Shown in pieces: positions 35,760 to 45,901 of a stretch of 64,000 nucleotides of DNA. Numbering within the stretch: position 1 is the stretch's first letter; each line of letters starts with the position of its first letter. The notes below the pieces were generated by a model, which saw only the letters and a list, made by a program, of their open reading frames with translations, was not told the DNA's origin and did not search any database. The stretch covers positions 102,367 to 166,366 of the forward strand of contig NZ_NEGA01000009.1 of assembly GCF_002135315.1 (NCBI RefSeq), written 5' to 3'. This DNA comes from Acinetobacter sp. ANC 3903. Its GTDB lineage: Bacteria > Pseudomonadota > Gammaproteobacteria > Pseudomonadales > Moraxellaceae. The translations under genes were made by a program, and so were the position numbers.

Positions 35760-35878
35760 ACCTTTCTCCTTGTATTCTTTTATATATTTTTATTCTTAAG
35801 TTGCACATTCCCTGCAACATCGAACTATTTTGCTGTACTTTGTCACAGCTTGAATAATTTCTCAAGATTTTTTATTGT

Positions 35879-36583
35879 TTACCGATATTCATCAATCAAG
35901 GCATAAATTTGTCTCAAATTTGCATGACTAATTTTGGTCTTCTCACCTTTTAACAGTTGAATCAGTTGTTCTAAAGTTTGCAATAAAATAGAAGTCTGAT
36001 GAGGCCCATGCACCAGTAAATAATCGATAATTTGTTGATCTATATGAATTCCGCGGCGTGATAACACTGAGGTGACCAGTGCATAGCGGTCAGCATATAA
36101 ACTTCCCGATGGTACTTTAACACTGACTGCCTGGGTCAAACGTGACTGTAAATCTGGTAGTTCAAGTTTTAATTCAATCGGTGCCACTCGGGAAGAAAAG
36201 ACCAACTGCCCACCGCCTTCATTATTGTAATTAATTAAATGAAAGACTGCTTTTTGCCAATGTGGAACACCACTAATCGCCTCAATATCATCTAATGCCA
36301 CCAGATCATATTGATCTAATGAAGTAATCGCTTCAGTGGGTGCATCCAGCAATTCAAGCAGTGAAACCTGAATTGCCGACTTGCCAATTTCCAGATAAGA
36401 ATCACAAATAGCAGAAAGTAAATGGCTCTTGCCAGATCCTGCACCACCATATACATAAAAGCGGTTCATTAAACCCGCATGTAATTGTCGAACTGCATCA
36501 ATAACATGTCCCCATCCCGGCCCAGAAAAATCGCTGATTCTGGCATCCAGTTGAGGTTCAATATCTAATTGCAGTTGACGCAT
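35879..36583 (-). CDS. hda: Hda, regulator of replication initiation
   Basis: The protein has 234 residues. It is an AAA+ protein that, bound to the sliding clamp, promotes hydrolysis of ATP on DnaA. The N-terminus MRQLQLDIEP carries a QL-x-L clamp-binding motif. Walker A is GGAGSGKSHLLSAI and the Walker B region is DLVALDDIEAISG. SSRVAPIELKLELPDLQSRLTQA resembles sensor 1 to arginine finger in DnaA relatives. It lies 9 bases downstream of the perM-like gene, the Acinetobacter order perM-hda next to purMN. Confidence 0.88.
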   Translation of the reverse strand: MRQLQLDIEPQLDARISDFSGPGWGHVIDAVRQLHAGLMNRFYVYGGAGSGKSHLLSAICDSYLEIGKSAIQVSLLELLDAPTEAITSLDQYDLVALDDIEAISGVPHWQKAVFHLINYNNEGGGQLVFSSRVAPIELKLELPDLQSRLTQAVSVKVPSGSLYADRYALVTSVLSRRGIHIDQQIIDYLLVHGPHQTSILLQTLEQLIQLLKGEKTKISHANLRQIYALIDEYR

Positions 36584-36592
36584 ATATGAGCT

Positions 36593-37819
36593 TTAACCTT
36601 CAGATTCTTTATTATCTATCAGTCCAATCTTACTCGATTTTTCAGCATCTTGCAGATTTTTTACAGGCTGATCTTTTAGCTCTACATCAACATTCACCTG
36701 CTCGCTTTCAATTGAAACCGATCCGATATCTGCATTCTGTATCACCACTTGAGGTTGCCCATAAATACGACTCTTTTCATAGCACTCACGCGCATGACGT
36801 AACAGCACCACAATGATGGCGGCTACTGGCAAAGCAATCAACATGCCCAAGAATCCCGCAAGCTGGGCACCAGCCAATACAGCAAACACCACAGCGACAG
36901 GAGACAGACCAATTTTATCGCCCAATAAGAAAGGTTGCAGGATATACCCTTCAACAGCCTGACCGATCATAAATACTACACCGACCAAGAGCAATTGCAT
37001 CCAGTCCAGTCCAAATTGGAACATTGTCGCAATAACTGCCGCAATAATACCCACAGCAAAACCCAGATAAGGAATAATACTGGCCAGACCTGCAACCATG
37101 CCTATAATCAGACCGACTTCAAGTCCAATCATTTGCAAGCCCCCTGCATAGACCACGCCCAGCAAAAGCATCACCAGAAATTGACCTTTGACAAAAGCAC
37201 CTAAAACACTGTGACATTCACTTACAATATTTAAGGTTACCTTTTCATATGGGCGGGGAATCAATCTGCGGAAACTGTCCAGCATACGATCCCAATCCAG
37301 CAAAAAATAAAAGGCAATGATTGGAATTAATATGATGGTTCCACCAATTTGAATAAAATTCAGGCCAGACTGGGCGACTTTTAGCACCAGTGCTTGAACA
37401 CTGTCTGCGCTGTAATTGGTTTGAATATAGTCCATAATTGCTGAGGACATCTGCTCGGTATCGATTTCCATCGGTGCGAGGTTAAATGTATGAGACAACC
37501 AAGGCAGGACGGTATAGTTCAACCAGTGAATGCCTGCGGGAATGCTGGTTTTAGCATACATCAGCTGTTTCCAGACCAATGGAGCCAGATACCACATTGC
37601 CCAAGTCACTACGACCCCAATCCCTATAAAAACCACACTAATTGCTAGCCATCTTGGCAAGCCAATTTTATGTAATTTATCCACCAATGGACTGAATAAA
37701 TAAGCAATTAAAAATGCCCCTATAAAAGGCAATACCACCGGTTTAAGCAGATACAGAACCCAAAGGATAAATGCGATTGCTGCAAGTATAAAAATGCGTC
37801 GTGAAGTGCGGTCGACCAT
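36593..37819 (-). CDS. perM: AI-2E/PerM-family membrane protein
   Basis: The protein has 408 residues with about eight membrane segments in the PerM layout: two pairs near the N-terminus (FILAAIAFILWVLYLLKPV...), a long loop, then four or five helices ending near ALPVAAIIVVLLRHARECY. A charged C-terminal tail follows. Members were named for AI-2 export but most have unproven transport roles. It starts divergently from purM and is followed directly by hda. Confidence 0.82.
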   Translation of the reverse strand: MVDRTSRRIFILAAIAFILWVLYLLKPVVLPFIGAFLIAYLFSPLVDKLHKIGLPRWLAISVVFIGIGVVVTWAMWYLAPLVWKQLMYAKTSIPAGIHWLNYTVLPWLSHTFNLAPMEIDTEQMSSAIMDYIQTNYSADSVQALVLKVAQSGLNFIQIGGTIILIPIIAFYFLLDWDRMLDSFRRLIPRPYEKVTLNIVSECHSVLGAFVKGQFLVMLLLGVVYAGGLQMIGLEVGLIIGMVAGLASIIPYLGFAVGIIAAVIATMFQFGLDWMQLLLVGVVFMIGQAVEGYILQPFLLGDKIGLSPVAVVFAVLAGAQLAGFLGMLIALPVAAIIVVLLRHARECYEKSRIYGQPQVVIQNADIGSVSIESEQVNVDVELKDQPVKNLQDAEKSSKIGLIDNKESEG

Positions 37820-37921
37820 AGAAACTCGCCTTTTTTCGGTTTATTTGTTCTAGACAGTAAAATATTTTAATAAAGATAGCATTTTAGTGCATAAATAACA
37901 TAAGAGTTTCGTATATTCGGG

Positions 37922-37927
37922 TATAAT
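37922..37927 (+). promoter_or_regulatory. Candidate -10 box upstream of purM
   Basis: TATAAT lies 27 bases before the purM ATG in the divergent perM/purM gap. No good -35 is visible at 17 bases, so only the -10 element is proposed. Confidence 0.4.
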
Positions 37928-37953
37928 CGCGGCGCGAATGCGGAGACTTCATT

Positions 37954-39021
37954 ATGAGCAACTCAACTTCCCCTAACACTGGTTTAAGCTATAAAGATGC
38001 AGGTGTCGACATTGAGGCGGGCGACTTACTCGTCGATCGTATCAAATCTGTCGCAAAACGTACTTCTCGTCCTGAAGTAATGGGCGGACTAGGCGGTTTC
38101 GGTGCACTTTGTAAAATCCCTAAAGGTTATGAAGAACCTGTTCTCGTATCTGGCACAGATGGTGTTGGTACAAAATTACGTTTGGCATTGAATTTGAACC
38201 GTCATGACACAATTGGTCAGGACCTGGTTGCAATGTGTGTCAACGATCTTCTTGTATGTGGTGCTGAACCATTATTCTTCCTCGATTACTATGCAACTGG
38301 TCATCTGAATGTTGACGTAGCAGCAAACGTAGTGACTGGTATTGGTAAAGGTTGTGAGCTTGCAGGCTGTGCATTAGTCGGTGGTGAAACTGCTGAAATG
38401 CCAGGCATGTATGAAGGCGAAGACTATGACCTAGCAGGCTTTTGTGTAGGTATTGTTGAGCAAAGCAAGATTATTGATGGCTCTAAAGTCAAAGCGGGAG
38501 ATATTTTGATTGGAGTTGCTTCATCAGGTGCTCATTCAAACGGATACTCTCTACTTCGTAAAATCTTTGATGTAAAAAATGTTGATTTAACACAAATCGT
38601 GGATGGTCGACCATTAGCAGACACTGCAATGGAACCTACACGTATTTATGTTAAATCTATTCTTCAGTTGCTTAAAGAAGTTGATGTTCATGCCATGGCG
38701 CACATCACTGGTGGCGGTTTACCAGGTAACTTGCCTCGTGTACTTCCAAATGGTGCTCAAGCTGTAATTAACGAATCTTCATGGCAATGGCCAGAATTGT
38801 TTAAACTTCTTCAAAAAGAAGGTGGTGTTGAACAGTTCGAGATGTATCGTGCATTCAACTGTGGCGTAGGCATGGTGATTGCTGTCGACGCTGCGGATGC
38901 TGAAAAAACCATTGAAGTTTTAACTGCTCAAGGCGAAAAAGCTTGGAAAATTGGTCATATCCAAGAAAATGCTGAATCAGTGGAAGGTGCTGACGAAAAA
39001 ATCCGTGTGGTTTTTGCATAA
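37954..39021 (+). CDS. purM: Phosphoribosylformylglycinamidine cyclo-ligase (AIR synthetase)
   Basis: The protein has 355 residues. It closes the imidazole ring, making AIR from FGAM, the step after PurL. Motifs: [83 protein letters not shown] and [13 protein letters not shown]. Together with purN it forms the usual purMN pair, 9 bases apart. Confidence 0.96.
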   Translation: MSNSTSPNTGLSYKDAGVDIEAGDLLVDRIKSVAKRTSRPEVMGGLGGFGALCKIPKGYEEPVLVSGTDGVGTKLRLALNLNRHDTIGQDLVAMCVNDLLVCGAEPLFFLDYYATGHLNVDVAANVVTGIGKGCELAGCALVGGETAEMPGMYEGEDYDLAGFCVGIVEQSKIIDGSKVKAGDILIGVASSGAHSNGYSLLRKIFDVKNVDLTQIVDGRPLADTAMEPTRIYVKSILQLLKEVDVHAMAHITGGGLPGNLPRVLPNGAQAVINESSWQWPELFKLLQKEGGVEQFEMYRAFNCGVGMVIAVDAADAEKTIEVLTAQGEKAWKIGHIQENAESVEGADEKIRVVFA

Positions 39022-39030
39022 GTACTTCGC

Positions 39031-39660
39031 ATGATTAAAATTGCTGTCCTTGTTTCAGGAAGTGGAAGTAACCTGCAAGCCCTGATTGATGCCAATCTTT
39101 CAGGCCAAATTGTCGGTGTTATTTCCAATAAACCTGAAGCTTATGCTTTGGAACGTGCTGCAAAAGCCGGGATTCAAACTGCGGTTATTGAACATAAGCA
39201 ATATCCCAACCGTGAAGCCTTTGATGATGTGATGCATCAACAATTGCTGGATTGGGATGTTGATCTGGTGATTCTTGCAGGCTTCATGCGCATCTTAAGT
39301 GCCAAGTTTGTCAAAGACTGGGAAGGGAAAATGCTCAATATTCACCCGTCCCTACTGCCTTACTATAAAGGCATGCATACCCATCAACGTGTACTCAACA
39401 CAGGTGATGTATTGCATGGCTGTACGGTTCACTACGTCACTGCTGAACTGGATGCAGGTCAGGCACTGGCGCAAGGTGTACTGAAAGTGAATTTGCATGA
39501 TAATGCTGTTTCTTTAGCAAATCGCGTACATGTGCTTGAGCATGTGATCTACCCACAAGTGGTGGAATGGATTTGTACAGGAGCAATTCAGCATACTGCG
39601 CAAGGTGTGCTGTATCGCGGTCAGGCAATGAAAGAACCGGTACAATTCTGCAAGTTTTAA
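39031..39660 (+). CDS. purN: Phosphoribosylglycinamide formyltransferase (GAR transformylase)
   Basis: The protein has 209 residues. It transfers a formyl group from 10-formyl-THF to GAR. The N-terminus VLVSGSGSNLQALIDA binds phosphate. NIHPSLLPYYKGMHTHQRVL contains the catalytic Asn and His, and VHYVTAELDAGQALAQ the catalytic Asp. Co-transcribed with purM; ends with a strong terminator. Confidence 0.95.
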   Translation: MIKIAVLVSGSGSNLQALIDANLSGQIVGVISNKPEAYALERAAKAGIQTAVIEHKQYPNREAFDDVMHQQLLDWDVDLVILAGFMRILSAKFVKDWEGKMLNIHPSLLPYYKGMHTHQRVLNTGDVLHGCTVHYVTAELDAGQALAQGVLKVNLHDNAVSLANRVHVLEHVIYPQVVEWICTGAIQHTAQGVLYRGQAMKEPVQFCKF

Positions 39661-39674
39661 AGATATTAGCTCAT

Positions 39675-39702
39675 AAAAAACGCATCCCCGGATGCGTTTT
39701 TT
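39675..39702 (+). terminator. purMN terminator
   Basis: AAAAAACGCATCC and GGATGCGTTTTTT with a 2-base spacer; the T run and A run could serve both directions. Confidence 0.9.
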
Positions 39703-39737
39703 ATTGCTTTGTTTTTATTCATCAACTGGCACAGAAA

Positions 39738-40541
39738 TTAGGCCGACTGCTGTTGAATTAATTGCTTGATTAATGCAGCAACTTCAACTGGATGTTCCAG
39801 CGGAAACATATGCCCACCTGGTGTCAGAGTAAACGGAATACCAAATTTCTTTTTGACCTGCTGTGGAAATTTGCGGGGTAAAAATGGACTTTGTTCCGGT
39901 ACCACCAGGTGCACTGGTCGCTTTGGCTTTTGCTGTGGCAGCCACCAAAGCGAAGGATTGGTTTGGAAGACCTTTACTTCATCCTGCTTGGAAATAGTCA
40001 GCTCTACGCCACCGCGAGCTTTATCTTCCGTCAAGGCATAATCGATATAGGCCTGAAAGCAGTCAGCATCAAAATCTCGATAAAAACCCTTAGGCCTAAG
40101 CAATTCTGCCGCCTGTGCACGACTCTCCCAATGATCACGACGACGCTTGGACAATCCGGCAGGTGACATTTTATCCAGTGCCTTTAACTTGAAAAGTTTA
40201 GCAAAATGTAGCACTAACGCCTCTTTGCCCATAATCAAAGGCGGATCCAGCATAATCACTTGTGTAAATAATTCCGGACGTTTCAGTGCAGCCTGGAAAG
40301 TCAGTACCGAACCCAAGGAATGCCCCAAACCAATAACAGGTCTGCCCTTGGCTTGACGTACAATACTATCAATGACTTGATTGGTCAGACTATTCCAGTG
40401 ATTGTCTATGGGATAACGCTTGTCCGGTCCAAGCAATGGCACATAAATAATGTCATATTCATCTTTCAGTCCATCAAACAATTTTTGATAGACCTTCGAT
40501 GGCACGCCATTGGCGTGCGCAAAGTGGATTACGGGTTTCAT
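39738..40541 (-). CDS. Alpha/beta hydrolase
   Basis: The protein has 267 residues. GLGHSLGSVLTFQAA contains the nucleophile elbow (GHSLG) and PGGHMFPLEHP near the end contains the catalytic His. PVIHFAHANGVPSKVYQKLFDGL gives the oxyanion-hole region. Substrate unknown; the fold includes esterases, haloalkane-type and lipase-type enzymes. It overlaps the protease gene upstream by four bases, so the two are coupled. Confidence 0.8.
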   Translation of the reverse strand: MKPVIHFAHANGVPSKVYQKLFDGLKDEYDIIYVPLLGPDKRYPIDNHWNSLTNQVIDSIVRQAKGRPVIGLGHSLGSVLTFQAALKRPELFTQVIMLDPPLIMGKEALVLHFAKLFKLKALDKMSPAGLSKRRRDHWESRAQAAELLRPKGFYRDFDADCFQAYIDYALTEDKARGGVELTISKQDEVKVFQTNPSLWWLPQQKPKRPVHLVVPEQSPFLPRKFPQQVKKKFGIPFTLTPGGHMFPLEHPVEVAALIKQLIQQQSA

Positions 40542-41563
40542 TGCAATTTTGTTGTTTGTTCAGATTGGACTTGCTGTGAAATTGAGCTGGCAAAACCCTG
40601 CCCCATTGAACTGCCTACACGCCCGAGTACAGAATCGAAAGGACTATATTCGATGGTGTAATTGACTGCTTTTTCTACTTTCAGCTCTCGTTTTAAACTA
40701 TTTAAACTGCCAGTACGGTCTGCAATGCCCAATTTCACTGCTTGCTCACCGGTCCAGAACAGCCCTGAGAATATTGCAGGATCGGTCGATTTCAGCTTTT
40801 TACCACGACCCTGTTTCACGGCATTGATAAAGTGTTCATGTACATTATCCAGCACCCCTTGCACATGAGCTTTTTGCGCAGCATCCACCGGCTGAGTCAT
40901 CGACAAGATGGCTTTATTTTCACCTGAAGTCATGGTGCGGTCTTCAACGCCTAATTTTTGCATTAAACCATTCACGCCATAATTCGGCATGATCACACCA
41001 ATCGAGCCCACAAGGCTTGATGGATTGACAATAATTTCATCGGCAGCAGAGGCAATATAATATGCACCTGAGGCACCGGTATCACCAATGATTGCATACA
41101 GTTTTTTATCGCTATGGGCTTTCTTCAAATATTGAATTTCCTGCCAGATTTCATCCGATTGAACCGGTGAACCACCGGGTGAATTAATATTTAAAACCAC
41201 GGCTTTGCTTTGCTTGTTTTCAAAGGCTTTCTTTAGCGCTTTGACTGTATCGGTGCTATTTACGGATTGTTTATCTGCAGCAATAGTGCCAATAATATCG
41301 ACCACTGCAATATGAGAACTGGTGGTTGCTGTTGGATCTGCAGTAGATGTACTACAGCTTTTAGCCAGTAGCACTAAAATAAAAAGAATATAAGCAAAAG
41401 TTAGACATTTAAAGAAGATTCCCCAACGGCGTGCACGGCGCTGTTCTTCTACAGAAGCTAAAACGGCTTTTTCTAAAATATGCCATTCTTTTCCAGTTAT
41501 ATTTTGACTATTATGTTGTGTGTTCTGAATTTCATTTTCTGGTTTTGGTGGCCAATCGGACAT
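40538..41563 (-). CDS. sppA: S49-family signal peptide peptidase (SppA-like)
   Basis: The protein has 341 residues, the short 36K-type form. A membrane helix near residues 45-68 anchors it in the inner membrane. The protease domain has VVLNINSPGGSPVQSDEI and IIGDTGASGAYYIASAADEI, which holds the catalytic Ser in GASGAYY; VGSIGVIMPNYG follows. The catalytic Lys lies in the C-terminal part. It degrades leftover signal peptides or other membrane-bound peptides. It is transcribed ahead of the alpha/beta hydrolase. Confidence 0.85.
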   Translation of the reverse strand: MSDWPPKPENEIQNTQHNSQNITGKEWHILEKAVLASVEEQRRARRWGIFFKCLTFAYILFILVLLAKSCSTSTADPTATTSSHIAVVDIIGTIAADKQSVNSTDTVKALKKAFENKQSKAVVLNINSPGGSPVQSDEIWQEIQYLKKAHSDKKLYAIIGDTGASGAYYIASAADEIIVNPSSLVGSIGVIMPNYGVNGLMQKLGVEDRTMTSGENKAILSMTQPVDAAQKAHVQGVLDNVHEHFINAVKQGRGKKLKSTDPAIFSGLFWTGEQAVKLGIADRTGSLNSLKRELKVEKAVNYTIEYSPFDSVLGRVGSSMGQGFASSISQQVQSEQTTKLQ

Positions 41564-41694
41564 GGAAAACGATCCACTGTTGAGTTAAATTGCACTCATT
41601 ATATACACTGATCCGGGTAAATCTGTCTAAATTATCTGTTTTCCCTTATAATAAATTTATCTTTTCCATTTATGATGCAATTGACAATACAACA

Positions 41695-42663
41695 ATGACC
41701 GATCGAAGCTCCCAGAATACAACCTATCGTCTTTTGCAGTTTATTAGCCGACAACCTATTCAAATTTCTCGATTTATAGCTCGTGGTTTAGCTGGTCTGG
41801 TCAATGCCCTTAAAATTTCTAAAACATCAGAAACCATTCGACTGAATTTAAATATTGCCTTGCCTGAACTGAGCGATACAGAACGGGAAAAAATTACTGC
41901 TCAAGCCATTCGCAATGAACTGATGTCTTATTTTGAATTCTTCAGTATCTGGGGTTCCAGCAATAAAGCCAATCTTGCACGCATTCACAACGTACACGGC
42001 AAACAGCTGTTACTGGATGCACTTGCCGAAAATAAAGGCGTGGTTTTAATTGTTCCTCATTTTGGTACTTGGGAAATCATGAATGCCTATCTTGCCCAAT
42101 TTACCAAAATGACCATCATGTACAAACCGGTGAAAAATGAAGCGGCCGATCTGTTTGTCCGTAATGCCCGTAGCCGCGAACAGGCAACTTTAGTGCCTAC
42201 CGATGAATCTGGCGTTCGTCAGATTTTTAAGGCTTTAAAACAAGGTGGAACGACGGTGATTTTGCCAGACCATACCCCAAACGTTGGTGGTGAAATGATT
42301 CCTTATTTTGGACTGCCTTTGGCCACCAGTAACTTAAGTGCCAAACTGATCCAAAAAACCAAAGCCAAAACATTATTTTTATATGCGCTGCGTAATGATG
42401 ATCAGGGTTTTGATCTACATTTTGAAGCAATTGATGAACGCATCTATAACGTCAATACCAATCAAGGCACAGGCATTATTTTTCAAGCCATTGAAAACCT
42501 GATCCGTCGTTACCCTGAGCATTACCATTGGAGCTATAAACGCTTTAAAGCCAGCCCCGAATTGGATGCACTGTATCACCTCAATAAAACAGAGGCTTTA
42601 GCTTTGGTAGATAAAATCCGTGCCGAGACTGCAGCTCAAACTACAATTCGCTTGGAAGGATAA
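41695..42663 (+). CDS. lpxL: Lipid A late acyltransferase (LpxL/HtrB family)
   Basis: The protein has 322 residues from the ATG at 41695 (MTDRSSQNT). A longer frame from 41590 adds a segment not typical of the family. The HX4E catalytic motif appears in LIVPHFGTWEIMNAY, and VILPDHTPNVGGEMIPYFGLPLATS matches the second conserved block of the family. It adds a secondary acyl chain to lipid A at the inner membrane. Which chain, and whether it is LpxL or LpxM, cannot be told here. Confidence 0.85.
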   Translation: MTDRSSQNTTYRLLQFISRQPIQISRFIARGLAGLVNALKISKTSETIRLNLNIALPELSDTEREKITAQAIRNELMSYFEFFSIWGSSNKANLARIHNVHGKQLLLDALAENKGVVLIVPHFGTWEIMNAYLAQFTKMTIMYKPVKNEAADLFVRNARSREQATLVPTDESGVRQIFKALKQGGTTVILPDHTPNVGGEMIPYFGLPLATSNLSAKLIQKTKAKTLFLYALRNDDQGFDLHFEAIDERIYNVNTNQGTGIIFQAIENLIRRYPEHYHWSYKRFKASPELDALYHLNKTEALALVDKIRAETAAQTTIRLEG

Positions 42664-42685
42664 GCAGGTGCTAGAATTGGGCATC

Positions 42686-45133
42686 TTATTGAAGCCTTGG
42701 CGTTGTACGGTTTAACCATTGCCTATGTTCGCGCGCATAATGTAATTGCATTTGTCCATCGGCCTGTTGAGTAAATTGAATACTGCCCTGCTGAACTGTG
42801 GTCATTAAAGGAATATCTAGCTGCTGTAAACGTTGCAATGTCATTTTACTTGGATGTCCATAACGATTATTAAACCCAGCCGATGCAATCGCGAGTTTCG
42901 GTTTTAATTGCTTTAAAAAAGCATAAGCCGAGCTATGTTGACTACCATGATGCCCTAAAACCAGTACATCCACTTTTAAATCAGGATAATCCTGCAAAAT
43001 TTGATATTCAGTTTGCCAGCCGGCATCGGCCATCAGTAAAAAGTTCTGATAAGGCTGGGCATTTTTCACCTGTAAATAAATCACGCAGGACATTTCATTT
43101 TTCTCAGCCTTGGCATAAGCCAAATTTTCAGCTTTGGGTGACAACACGGTCATATCCACATGGTTTTTCCAATGCCATTGCTGGCCCTGCCGGCAATAAT
43201 CAAACTGGCTTGAACTCGGGATTTCAATTTGTTCATTGGAATAGACCTGCTTGATCGCCAAGTCATGTTTAATCGACTGATAAGCGCCATAATGATCCAG
43301 ATCGAGATGGGTCAGAATCAGTTGATCCAATTGATGAACACCCTTCACAGATAGAAAGGGCAAAATGATTTGCTTGCCGATACTAAATTTAGCCTCATCA
43401 TAGTTGCCCCCCATATCAATCATCAGGGTCTGATCTTGATCGCGGATAAAAATTGCTTGTCCTTGCCCTACATCCAATACATTCAATTCAAACTCATTTT
43501 TACTGGTATCTAATGTTACTAGAGGAATAAAACACAATACCGCCCAGGCTTTAGGCAACACGGCTCGCGGTAAAAACAGAATCATTAAGCCTAAACATAG
43601 ACTGAGCCATACGGCAAAATTCATGGCAATGGGCTGTAATGTCGGAGCAAATAGCCAGTCTAAAAGTTGCAGTAACCACAGCAAAGCTGCAAGACACAGA
43701 TCATTGAGTTGAAAAACCAGACCGCCCAAAGGTTCAGCAATGAAATAGCACAGCGCTGCAAGCAGATCCAAAGGCACAATCACCAGACCAATCCAGGGAA
43801 TGGCAAACAGATTACTCAGTGGCGTAATCCATGCAATCTGCTTAAAAAACAGCATCATCAAGGGAAATAAAGCCAAAAATATTTTCCACTGTGATTCAAC
43901 CAAAAGTTTCAGCTGCATTTTGATGCTTTGAATTCTGCTCTTTAGCTTATCCGTACCACTTTGCTGCTGCATGGTTTGATAAATGCGTAACAATACAAAA
44001 CATGCGCCATAAGACAGCCAAAACGCAGCCGATAAAATACTGAAGGGATCAAAAATTAATAAAATAGATGCACTGAACAGCAAAATATTACGCGGTCGAA
44101 CCTTTTGTTTGAATAAGATAAATAGACTGATCAATACACAGCTCAACAGCGTTCTTAACGCCGGAATTTCAAAGCCGACAAATGCACAGTACAGCGCCAC
44201 ACTCGCGCAAAAAGGCCAGATCAACAGATATTGCTTGGGCCATTTTAAATAAATCTGTGGCCGATAACGGCTGATGAACTGATGCAGGCTCCAACACAGC
44301 AGTACGGCAAAAATCAGCACATGCGGTCCAGAGATCGCCAACAAATGACTCATGCCAAAACGCTGAAATAACTGTTCTGTTTCAGGGTCAAGTAAACTTT
44401 TATCTCCTGTCAATAAAGCAAGCATTAAACCTTTATGCTGCACCGGCTGCTGATTGATAAAATTGCGCAATGCTAAACGCTGTTGTTCGACCCAGAGTTG
44501 AATCTGATTGGAAACAGAACCTTGTTGCCTAAGATATTGACCATAGCCCAAAGCAGCTACTTGCTGTTGTGACAGCTTTTCTATTGTAGAGACTCTAAAT
44601 CCAGACATGATATTTTGCTGGATATACCATTGCTCTTGATCAAAGGCTCCTTCAGTTGCATAGCTATGCGCTGGCAAAATCTGACCATGCACGCGGTAAT
44701 ATTGCCCTAATTCAAATACGGTAGATGAATCTGCATCTGCCGCATTTTTTAAAAATGCCTGCCATTGCACCACTTCTGTATGCCGATTCAGTATCTGGAT
44801 TTTTTGCTGTATTGAATGATCGCCTAATTCATTGATATTTTTAACATAACCAATCACCTCCACCGCTTCGGTCTGTTGTTCCCGCAACTGCAAGCGATCA
44901 TTTAATTGAAGTTCCGCATAGTGATAGCCCAGCGTTATGCCCAGACAGAAGGCGATGCAAAGCTGCGAAAACCTAAAATACAAGCGCTGGACATGTTTGA
45001 GCACGGTCAGCTTTAACAGCAAAGTCAGGATAAACAGAGCAATACTGGGAACCAGCCATAACTGCAAAAGTGGAAAAGTTTTCCCCATTGTTGCAATACC
45101 CAGCACCCAGCCGATACAGATCATTTGAATCAT
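42686..45133 (-). CDS. comEC: ComEC/Rec2 DNA-uptake channel
   Basis: The protein has 815 residues from the ATG at 45133; a TTG at 45190 would start inside the lolD hairpin. Order of parts: N-terminal helices and an OB-like DUF4131 domain (about 20-190), the Competence transmembrane core (about 230-500), and a C-terminal metallo-beta-lactamase-like domain (QLILTHLDLDHYGAY, then LGHHGSQHSSAYAFL). ComEC carries single-stranded DNA across the inner membrane in natural transformation; Acinetobacter is known to be competent. It converges on the lpxL-like gene with a 22-base gap. Confidence 0.9.
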   Translation of the reverse strand: MIQMICIGWVLGIATMGKTFPLLQLWLVPSIALFILTLLLKLTVLKHVQRLYFRFSQLCIAFCLGITLGYHYAELQLNDRLQLREQQTEAVEVIGYVKNINELGDHSIQQKIQILNRHTEVVQWQAFLKNAADADSSTVFELGQYYRVHGQILPAHSYATEGAFDQEQWYIQQNIMSGFRVSTIEKLSQQQVAALGYGQYLRQQGSVSNQIQLWVEQQRLALRNFINQQPVQHKGLMLALLTGDKSLLDPETEQLFQRFGMSHLLAISGPHVLIFAVLLCWSLHQFISRYRPQIYLKWPKQYLLIWPFCASVALYCAFVGFEIPALRTLLSCVLISLFILFKQKVRPRNILLFSASILLIFDPFSILSAAFWLSYGACFVLLRIYQTMQQQSGTDKLKSRIQSIKMQLKLLVESQWKIFLALFPLMMLFFKQIAWITPLSNLFAIPWIGLVIVPLDLLAALCYFIAEPLGGLVFQLNDLCLAALLWLLQLLDWLFAPTLQPIAMNFAVWLSLCLGLMILFLPRAVLPKAWAVLCFIPLVTLDTSKNEFELNVLDVGQGQAIFIRDQDQTLMIDMGGNYDEAKFSIGKQIILPFLSVKGVHQLDQLILTHLDLDHYGAYQSIKHDLAIKQVYSNEQIEIPSSSQFDYCRQGQQWHWKNHVDMTVLSPKAENLAYAKAEKNEMSCVIYLQVKNAQPYQNFLLMADAGWQTEYQILQDYPDLKVDVLVLGHHGSQHSSAYAFLKQLKPKLAIASAGFNNRYGHPSKMTLQRLQQLDIPLMTTVQQGSIQFTQQADGQMQLHYAREHRQWLNRTTPRLQ

Positions 45134-45167
45134 TGTTATTATAATTTTTTTATTTTGTGCAATATTA

Positions 45168-45187
45168 AAGCCCACCGAAGTGAGCTT
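45168..45187 (-). terminator. Hairpin after lolD
   Basis: Minus-strand AAGCTCAC-TTCG-GTGGGCTT, an 8-bp stem (one G-T pair) with a stable TTCG loop; the T run is short. It probably ends the lolF-lolD transcript. Confidence 0.6.
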
Positions 45188-45217
45188 CAATTGATTTTTT
45201 AATTTATCGATCAGTGT

Positions 45218-45901
45218 CTAAGCATCGATCCAAATACCATCTTGCATATGCAAAATAGAATCACCAGCTTGAGCCAGCTGTTCATCATGGGTCACAATCA
45301 GCATCGCCATATTGAACTCATCACGTAACTCACTGAGCAGTTCAAAAATTTTCACTGCCGTTTTACGGTCCAGATTACCTGTCGGTTCATCTGCCAACAT
45401 CAATTCAGGCTTTGCGACCAAGGCACGCGCCAAAGCCACACGCTGGCGTTCACCGCCAGACAATTCACCGGGTTTATGCGTCATACGGTGCGACAACCCG
45501 ACACGATTGAGCAGATATTCTGCCTGCTCCTTAGATTGCTTGTAGTTGGTGCCTGCACGCAGCATCAGCGGCATGGCCACATTTTCCAGTGCAGTAAATT
45601 CAGGCAAAAGATGATGGAACTGATAGACGAATCCCAGATGCTGATTACGTAAATAACCGCGTTCAGCTTCACCCAACGTATCAAAGCGCTTGCCATTTAA
45701 AAACACCTGGCCTTCTGTTGGACCATCCAGCCCACCCAACACATGCAGCAAGGTACTTTTACCGGAACCGCTCGAACCGACAATGGAGACAAACTCACCT
45801 GCTTTAACCTGTAAAGACAAGTTTTTAATCACCTCGACCGTGGTTTTGCCATCGGTAAAGCTTTTCGAAATATTTTTGGCTTCGAGGACAATATTACTCA
45901 T
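45218..45901 (-). CDS. lolD: LolD, ATPase of the lipoprotein-releasing transporter
   Basis: The protein has 227 residues from the ATG at 45901 (MSNIVLEAKN). The longer frame to 45961 lies inside the permease gene. Walker A is GSSGSGKSTLLHVLGG, the Q-loop area VYQFHHLLPEF, the signature LSGGERQRVALARAL and Walker B LMLADEPTGNLD. It powers extraction of lipoproteins from the inner membrane to LolA. Overlaps the permease gene by eight bases. Confidence 0.92.
   Translation of the reverse strand: MSNIVLEAKNISKSFTDGKTTVEVIKNLSLQVKAGEFVSIVGSSGSGKSTLLHVLGGLDGPTEGQVFLNGKRFDTLGEAERGYLRNQHLGFVYQFHHLLPEFTALENVAMPLMLRAGTNYKQSKEQAEYLLNRVGLSHRMTHKPGELSGGERQRVALARALVAKPELMLADEPTGNLDRKTAVKIFELLSELRDEFNMAMLIVTHDEQLAQAGDSILHMQDGIWIDA

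Noticed and set aside
45134..45190. TTG start giving a longer ComEC
   Set aside because: The TTG lies inside the hairpin that ends the lolD transcript. The ATG at 45133 is preferred.
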